Assembly: GCA_002469975.1 (NCBI GenBank)
Contig: DKMG01000084.1
Span: 1-8,751, forward strand
From: Proteobacteria bacterium UBA7420
GTDB taxonomy: Bacteria; Pseudomonadota; Gammaproteobacteria; Magnimaribacterales; D2472
DNA length: 8,751 nucleotides
Reading direction: 5' to 3'
Shown here: positions 3,562 through 8,751 of the stretch, in pieces
Layout of the letters: every line of letters starts with the position of its first letter
How positions within the stretch are numbered: the first letter of the stretch is position 1
Program-made: the position numbers and the translations under genes
Notes under the pieces: generated by a model
What the model saw: the letters and a program-made list of their open reading frames with translations, nothing else
Told to the model about the DNA's origin: nothing
The model's database searches: none

Positions 3562-6500
3562 ATGTCCTATAGCTACACCGAGAAAAGAAGAATTAGAAAA
3601 AACTTTGGAAGACTGCCAAAAGTCATGGAGCTTCCAAAACTCATCAAAACTCAGCTTGATTCTTACACACAGTTCCTTCAACAGCATGTTGAAGTTGGTG
3701 CAAGAGAAAACAAGGGTCTAGAAGAGGTTTTTCAAACTCTTTTCCCGATTACCAGCGTATCGGGCAATGCTGCTCTTGAGTATGTTTCCTATGAGCTTGG
3801 CAAGCCTGGATTTACGGTTCAGGAATGTTTGATTCAAGGTTTAAGCTATTCAGCCCCCCTAAGAATCACCGTTCGATTAGTGATTTACGATAGAGAGACT
3901 AATTTCCAAGACGTTAAAGACGTAAAAGAAGGCGAAGTGTTTATGGGCGAAGTGCCCCTGATGACAGAGAATGGATCGTTTGTGATTAATGGCACTGAAA
4001 GAGTCGTTGTAAATCAGTTACATAGATCACCTGGTGTATTTTATGATCATGATAAAGGTAAAACCCATTCATCTGGCAAGGTTCTTTATTCTGCAAGAAT
4101 TATTCCTTACAGAGGCTCATGGTTAGATTTTGAATTTGATCCAAAGGATAATTTATATTGTCGAATTGACCGCAGAAGAAAAATTCCTGCAACGATTATT
4201 CTTAAAGCCCTGGATATGGGCACTGAAGAGATATTACAAAATTTTTATGAAATTGATACTGTTCACGTTGAAAAAGCAGGCATCAACATTGAATTAATTC
4301 CCTCTAGGTTACGTGGCCAAACATTGCCAGTAGACCTAAAAGTTAAAAGCAAGGTAATTGTAGAAGCCAATAAAAGAATTACTGCGCGTCATGTTCGAGA
4401 ACTTGAGCAAGCTAAAATTTCATCATTAAAAGTTGAGGATGATTTTTTAATTGGCAAGGTTCTCGCAAAAGATGTTTTTAATCAGGAGACTGGAGAGGTT
4501 TTAATTCCAGCAAACACAGAGCTAGATCTTGCAACTATTGAAATCTTAAGAGAATCAAAGGTTACTGAGCTTCATTGTTTGTACATTAACGAGCTTGATA
4601 AAGGTCCTTATATTTCCACAACCCTAAGAGCTGACCCTACCTCTAATAGACTAGAGGCTTTAGTTGAAATTTATAGAATGATGAGACCTGGTGAGCCACC
4701 AACCAAAGATTCTGCAGAGCAGTTATTCCAAAACTTATTTTTCAACCCTGAGAGATACGATCTTTCTGAAGTTGGCAGAATGAAATTTAATAGAAGATTG
4801 AAAATTGAATCTGAGAAAGAAGTCCCAGGCATTTTGGATGCTGATGACATCTTGGGTGTTATGAAGGGAATTGTAGATATTAGAGATGGCCATGATACCG
4901 TCGATGATATTGATCATCTTGGAAATAGAAGAGTTAGATCTGTTGGGGAAATGACGGCTAATCAATTTAGAGTTGGTCTGATAAGAGTAGAGAGAGCTGT
5001 TAGAGAGAGACTGAGCATGGCAGAAGCTGATGAATTAGGTCCACAGGATCTTATTAATGCTAAGCCTGTGACTGCTGCTATTAAAGAGTTTTTTGGTTCT
5101 AGCCAGCTATCACAGTTCATGGATCAGAATAATCCATTATCAGAAATTACTCACAAAAGAAGAGTTTCTGCTCTAGGGCCTGGAGGCCTGACAAGAGAAA
5201 GAGCAGGGTTTGAGGTGAGAGATGTCCATCCTACCCATTACGGCAGACTATGCCCTATTGAGACTCCTGAAGGGCCAAATATCGGCCTAATAAATTCTTT
5301 TGCTTGTTACTCAAGAACTAACTCATATGGATTTATTGAAACTCCATACAGAAAGGTTATTAAGAGCAAGGTTACTGATGAGATTGTATTTCTTTCAGCT
5401 ATTGATGAGGCTGAGCATGTTATAGCTCAAGCGAATGCTGTGCTTGATAAAGCAGGAAAATTTACAGATGATTTGGTTCCGGTTCGTCATAATGGTGACT
5501 CAGCCTTAATGAGTCCAGAGCGAATTGACATGATGGATGTTGCTCCTCAGCAAGTTGTTTCTGTTGCAGCCTCCTTAATTCCATTTCTTGAGCATGATGA
5601 TGCGAATAGAGCCTTAATGGGCTCCAATATGATGCGCCAAGCTGTGCCTGTGTTAAAACCTGAAAAACCACTTGTTGGAACTGGGTTTGAAACTATTGTT
5701 GCTGGTGATTCTGGCGTATGTGTTGTATCTAAGAATAATGGTGTTGTAGAAAATGTTGACGCAGCTAGAATAGTTGTGAGAGTTACAGATTCTAAGAACT
5801 CAAATAATGCCGTAGACATATACAACCTTACAAAGTTCACGCGATCAAATCAAAACACTTGCATTAACCAAAGACCTCTAGTGTCTGTTGGGGATAAAGT
5901 TAAGTTTGGTGATATTTTAGCTGACGGCCCTTCTGTTGATAACGGAGAGCTAGCCTTAGGTCAAAACATTCGTATAGCCTTTATGCCATGGAATGGATAT
6001 AACTTTGAAGATTCAATCTTGATGTCAGAAAAAGTCTCTCGAGAGGATAGATTTACGTCAATTCATATTCAAGAGCTTACTTGTATTTCACGAGACACGA
6101 AACTTGGCTCAGAAGAAATCACATCTGATATCCCAAATGTGGGAGAGGGATCGCTGAATAAGCTAGATGAGTGTGGCATGGTCTATGTAGGTGCTGAAGT
6201 TAAAGCTGGTGATATTTTGGTTGGTAAGATCACTCCAAAAGGAGAGACGCAGCTTTCGCCTGAGGAAAAATTATTACGTGCTATTTTTGGAGAAAAAGCT
6301 TCAGATGTAAAAGACACCTCTCTAAGAGTACCGTCTAGTATTAATGGAACAGTTATTGGTGTCGAGGTCTTTACTAGAGATGGCATGGAAAAAGATGAGC
6401 GAACTAAGTCAATCGAGTTAGATCACCTGTCTGCAACTAAAAAAGATACAGATGACCAGATCAATATTATCAATGATGCAACAAGAATTAGATTAGTTGA

Positions 6501-7632
6501 TCTTCTGAAAGGTACAAAAGTTTCTAAAGGCCCTGGTCTTAAGAAGGGCGCTAGTATCAATGCAGAAGATCTCAAGGAACTATCTTTAGATGACTTGCTG
6601 TCAATTAGAACTTCAGATGATTCAACAAATGACAAAATAGAAGATGCTGAAAAGGCTCTCAAGCTATACCTCAAAGATATTGAAGAAAGCTTTCAAGAGA
6701 AAAAACAGAAAATTATCAGAGGTCATGATCTTGCTCCAGGCGTGATTAAGATTGTGAAAGTCTATCTTGCTGTCAAAAGAAGAATTCAGCCTGGTGATAA
6801 AATGGCTGGAAGGCACGGTAATAAAGGTGTGATTTCAGAAATTATGCCAATTGAAGATATGCCATATGACACAGAAGGTAATCCAGTGGATATCGTTCTT
6901 AATCCCCTAGGTGTTCCATCAAGGATGAACGTAGGACAAGTTCTTGAGACTCATATGGGCGCAGCTGCCAAGGGCATAGGCTTAAAAATCAATAAAATGA
7001 TTAAAGCTAAAGCAAAAGCTGATGAGCTTAAAAAATATCTTGATGTTTTGTACAACAAAAATGCGACCATTAAAGAAGACCTCAATTCTTTTAATAATTC
7101 AGAGATTCAAACACTTGCAGAAAACCTTCAAGATGGCTTGCCTATAGCAACGCCAGTATTTGATGGTGCAAAAGAATCTGAAATCAAAGAGCTGTTGAAG
7201 CTTGCAGATCTCCCTGAGTCTGGTCAGCTAACTCTATTTGACGGTAGGAGCGGCAGGAAATTTGAGCGCCCTGTTACAGTGGGGTACATGTATATGATCA
7301 AGTTAAATCACTTGGTCGATGATAAGATGCATGCTCGTTCAACTGGCTCATACAGCTTGGTTACACAGCAACCTCTTGGTGGCAAGGCGCAATTTGGCGG
7401 ACAGAGATTTGGTGAAATGGAAGTATGGGCTCTCGAAGCTTATGGTGCTTCTTATACCCTCCAAGAAATGCTCACAGTCAAATCTGATGATGTGGCAGGT
7501 AGAACCAAGATGTACAAAAACATCGTTGATGGAAACTATCAGATGGATGCCAATATTCCCGAGTCATTCAATGTACTGACGAAAGAAATTAGATCGCTTG
7601 GAATAAACCTAGAATTAGATTCAGAAAATTAG
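3562..7632 (+). CDS. rpoB: DNA-directed RNA polymerase subunit beta
   Basis: Beta forms one pincer of core RNA polymerase and part of its active centre. The product has 1356 residues (E. coli 1342) and is collinear with the E. coli protein from MSYSYTEKRRIRKNFG to IRSLGINLELD. The rifampicin-pocket region FGSSQLSQFMDQNNPLSEI starts near residue 511 and keeps Asp521, His531 and Ser536 (E. coli 516, 526, 531), so it looks rifampicin-sensitive. Active-centre residues are present: GYNFEDS with Glu816-Asp817, and GDKMAGRHGNKG with Lys1080 and Lys1088. The C-terminal clamp contact GGKAQFGGQRFGEMEVWALEAYGA is intact. The SI2-equivalent segment (about 942-1053) is divergent and about 12 residues longer than in E. 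coli. The ATG at 3562 has only a weak AAGAG (3551-3555) before it. The gene follows rplL after 34 bases and overlaps the Shine-Dalgarno of rpoC at its stop. Confidence 0.99.
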   Translation: MSYSYTEKRRIRKNFGRLPKVMELPKLIKTQLDSYTQFLQQHVEVGARENKGLEEVFQTLFPITSVSGNAALEYVSYELGKPGFTVQECLIQGLSYSAPLRITVRLVIYDRETNFQDVKDVKEGEVFMGEVPLMTENGSFVINGTERVVVNQLHRSPGVFYDHDKGKTHSSGKVLYSARIIPYRGSWLDFEFDPKDNLYCRIDRRRKIPATIILKALDMGTEEILQNFYEIDTVHVEKAGINIELIPSRLRGQTLPVDLKVKSKVIVEANKRITARHVRELEQAKISSLKVEDDFLIGKVLAKDVFNQETGEVLIPANTELDLATIEILRESKVTELHCLYINELDKGPYISTTLRADPTSNRLEALVEIYRMMRPGEPPTKDSAEQLFQNLFFNPERYDLSEVGRMKFNRRLKIESEKEVPGILDADDILGVMKGIVDIRDGHDTVDDIDHLGNRRVRSVGEMTANQFRVGLIRVERAVRERLSMAEADELGPQDLINAKPVTAAIKEFFGSSQLSQFMDQNNPLSEITHKRRVSALGPGGLTRERAGFEVRDVHPTHYGRLCPIETPEGPNIGLINSFACYSRTNSYGFIETPYRKVIKSKVTDEIVFLSAIDEAEHVIAQANAVLDKAGKFTDDLVPVRHNGDSALMSPERIDMMDVAPQQVVSVAASLIPFLEHDDANRALMGSNMMRQAVPVLKPEKPLVGTGFETIVAGDSGVCVVSKNNGVVENVDAARIVVRVTDSKNSNNAVDIYNLTKFTRSNQNTCINQRPLVSVGDKVKFGDILADGPSVDNGELALGQNIRIAFMPWNGYNFEDSILMSEKVSREDRFTSIHIQELTCISRDTKLGSEEITSDIPNVGEGSLNKLDECGMVYVGAEVKAGDILVGKITPKGETQLSPEEKLLRAIFGEKASDVKDTSLRVPSSINGTVIGVEVFTRDGMEKDERTKSIELDHLSATKKDTDDQINIINDATRIRLVDLLKGTKVSKGPGLKKGASINAEDLKELSLDDLLSIRTSDDSTNDKIEDAEKALKLYLKDIEESFQEKKQKIIRGHDLAPGVIKIVKVYLAVKRRIQPGDKMAGRHGNKGVISEIMPIEDMPYDTEGNPVDIVLNPLGVPSRMNVGQVLETHMGAAAKGIGLKINKMIKAKAKADELKKYLDVLYNKNATIKEDLNSFNNSEIQTLAENLQDGLPIATPVFDGAKESEIKELLKLADLPESGQLTLFDGRSGRKFERPVTVGYMYMIKLNHLVDDKMHARSTGSYSLVTQQPLGGKAQFGGQRFGEMEVWALEAYGASYTLQEMLTVKSDDVAGRTKMYKNIVDGNYQMDANIPESFNVLTKEIRSLGINLELDSEN

Positions 7633-7635
7633 GAG
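7631..7635 (+). promoter_or_regulatory. Shine-Dalgarno that fixes the TTG start of rpoC
   Basis: AGGAG at 7631-7635 overlaps the rpoB TAG stop (7630-7632) and lies 6 bases before TTG at 7642. Spacing and strength are ideal. There is no ATG or GTG in the vicinity that keeps the conserved N-terminus, so the ribosome most likely starts at TTG, coupled to the end of rpoB translation. Confidence 0.85.
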
Positions 7636-7641
7636 AAATAA

Positions 7642-8751
7642 TTGAAAGATTTACTAAACTCATTAAAAGCCAAGCAAGAAGACTTTTCTTCCATTACTGC
7701 TGGTCTAGCTTCTCCTCAAATGGTCAGATCTTGGTCATTTGGTGAAGTAAAGAAACCTGAAACTATTAACTACAGAACTTTTAAACCAGAAAGAGATGGT
7801 CTTTTCTGTGCAAAGATTTTTGGACCGGTGAAGGATTACGAGTGTGTCTGCGGAAAATATAAACGCATGAAACACAGAGGTGTTGTGTGTGAAAAATGTG
7901 GGGTTGAAGTTACTCTTGCTAAAGTTAGGCGAGATAGAATGGGACATATTGAACTGGCTGCACCAGTTGCTCATATATGGTTCTTAAAATCTCTTCCATC
8001 AAGAATAGGTCTATTGCTAGATATTACATTAAGAGAAATTGAGCGCGTTCTTTATTTTGAAAGCTATATTGTTACTGATCCAGGCTTAACTGAGCTAGAG
8101 AAATGCCAAATACTAACAGAAGAAGAGTATGTTGAAGCCTTTGATGAGCATGGAGATGAATTCACAGCCTCGATGGGCGCCGAAGCAGTTCAAATGCTTC
8201 TGCAGGAATTAGATTTAGCAGAGGAGATTAGAATCATCAGAGAAGAGGTCCCTCAAACTAACTCCGAAACTAAGCTCAAGAAACTATCTAAGCGTCTCAA
8301 GCTCTTAGAAGCATTCAATGAATCTGGAAATAAGCCAGAGTGGATGATTATGAATGTTCTACCAATTTTACCACCAGACCTTAGGCCTCTTGTTCCTTTA
8401 GAGGGCGGACGTTTTGCGACTTCTGATCTGAATGATCTATACAGAAGAGTTATCAATAGAAACAACAGATTGAAACGTCTGCTGGAGCTCAGTGCACCTG
8501 ACATTATTGTAAGAAACGAAAAGCGCATGCTTCAAGAGAGTGTTGATGCACTTCTTGATAATGGCAGAAGGGGCAGAGTAATCACTGGAACTAATAAGCG
8601 ACCTTTAAAATCTCTTGCAGATATGATTAAAGGTAAGGGTGGAAGGTTTAGACAAAACCTGTTGGGTAAACGAGTAGATTATTCTGGTAGATCAGTTATT
8701 GTCGCGGGTCCTAATTTGAAGTTACATCAATGCGGCTTACCAAAGAAAATG
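7642..8751 (+). CDS. rpoC: DNA-directed RNA polymerase subunit beta', N-terminal 370 residues (3' end outside window)
   Basis: Beta' forms the clamp and carries the catalytic Mg2+ site of RNA polymerase. The visible 370 residues match the E. coli N-terminus with an offset of two. The start TTG-AAA-GAT encodes MKDLL, as in E. coli, and has AGGAG 6 bases upstream. The clamp-head/zinc region has WSFGEVKKPETINYRTFKPERDG, then Cys68, Cys70, Cys83 and Cys86, the complete zinc-binding set. Further on are the coiled coil that binds sigma (INRNNRLKRLLEL), the lid and rudder region (VRNEKRMLQESVDALLDNGRRG, then KRPLKSLADMIKG), and switch 2 with GKRVDYSGRSVI, containing Lys343, Arg344 and Arg350. The catalytic NADFDGD motif lies beyond the window edge. 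The frame is open to the last base. Confidence 0.98.
   Translation, partial: MKDLLNSLKAKQEDFSSITAGLASPQMVRSWSFGEVKKPETINYRTFKPERDGLFCAKIFGPVKDYECVCGKYKRMKHRGVVCEKCGVEVTLAKVRRDRMGHIELAAPVAHIWFLKSLPSRIGLLLDITLREIERVLYFESYIVTDPGLTELEKCQILTEEEYVEAFDEHGDEFTASMGAEAVQMLLQELDLAEEIRIIREEVPQTNSETKLKKLSKRLKLLEAFNESGNKPEWMIMNVLPILPPDLRPLVPLEGGRFATSDLNDLYRRVINRNNRLKRLLELSAPDIIVRNEKRMLQESVDALLDNGRRGRVITGTNKRPLKSLADMIKGKGGRFRQNLLGKRVDYSGRSVIVAGPNLKLHQCGLPKKM

Noticed and set aside
5089..5180. Rifampicin-resistance substitutions in rpoB
   Set aside because: The key positions equivalent to E. coli Asp516, His526, Ser531 and neighbours are all the sensitive type; the Ile530 to Val change is conservative.
5547..5840. 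Minus-strand open frame of 97 codons inside rpoB
   Set aside because: It lies wholly within the well-matched rpoB coding frame, has no Shine-Dalgarno or family resemblance, and is a shadow of the coding strand.
7319..7579. Plus-strand frame of 86 codons in a second frame at the end of rpoB
   Set aside because: The rpoB frame here encodes the highly conserved C-terminal clamp contact; the alternative frame shows no start signal or known motif.
1..8751. Mobile element, CRISPR array, toxin-antitoxin or defence system
   Set aside because: The window is fully occupied by conserved housekeeping genes with short spacers; no direct repeat array, transposase motif or unexplained gene was seen.

Overview
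This window is a contiguous piece of the bacterial translation/transcription supercluster. Every gene is on the + strand, in the order tuf (3' end) - tRNA-Trp(CCA) - secE - nusG - rplK - rplA - rplJ - rplL - rpoB - rpoC (5' part). The order tuf-trpT-secE-nusG-rplKAJL-rpoBC, a three-span SecE, an RNA polymerase beta subunit collinear with the E. coli protein (including equivalents of its lineage-specific inserts SI1 and SI2) and an E. coli-like L10 leader RNA all point to a gammaproteobacterium. The DNA is AT-rich, with A/T-rich third positions, and most arginine codons are AGA. Spacers are short, with two 1-base gene overlaps. This suggests a compact, possibly streamlined genome such as a marine oligotroph of the SAR86 kind. 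That lineage guess is inference only; the gammaproteobacterial assignment is firmer.

Layout. Positions 1-258 hold the last 85 codons of EF-Tu, followed by a strong intrinsic terminator (278-303). A 76-nt tRNA-Trp with encoded CCA (328-403) leads directly into secE (428-790), nusG (798-1325, GTG start), rplK (1325-1759) and rplA (1759-2451). The 151-nt spacer at 2452-2602 is the only sizeable non-coding stretch. It contains a U6-loop hairpin and the L10 leader, a kink-turn-type RNA that L10 and L7/L12 bind to repress their own translation. rplJ (2603-3133, GTG start), rplL (3150-3527) and rpoB (3562-7632) follow. rpoC starts at an unusual TTG at 7642 and runs off the window with 370 codons visible.

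How the genes work together. EF-Tu, tRNA-Trp, L11, L1, L10 and L7/L12 serve elongation on the ribosome: the L11/L10/L12 stalk recruits EF-Tu and EF-G, and L1 handles the E site. Beta and beta' form the core RNA polymerase, NusG tunes elongation and couples it to the ribosome, and SecE is part of the SecYEG translocon. The regulatory layout differs from the textbook E. coli version in two places. There is no nusG-rplK spacer, so no room for the L11 promoter and L1 operator. The rplL-rpoB spacer is 34 nt, with no room for the attenuator and RNase III site. The L10 leader is kept.

I found no mobile element, CRISPR array, foreign gene or novel protein system. The observations worth a second look concern regulation and transcript architecture.
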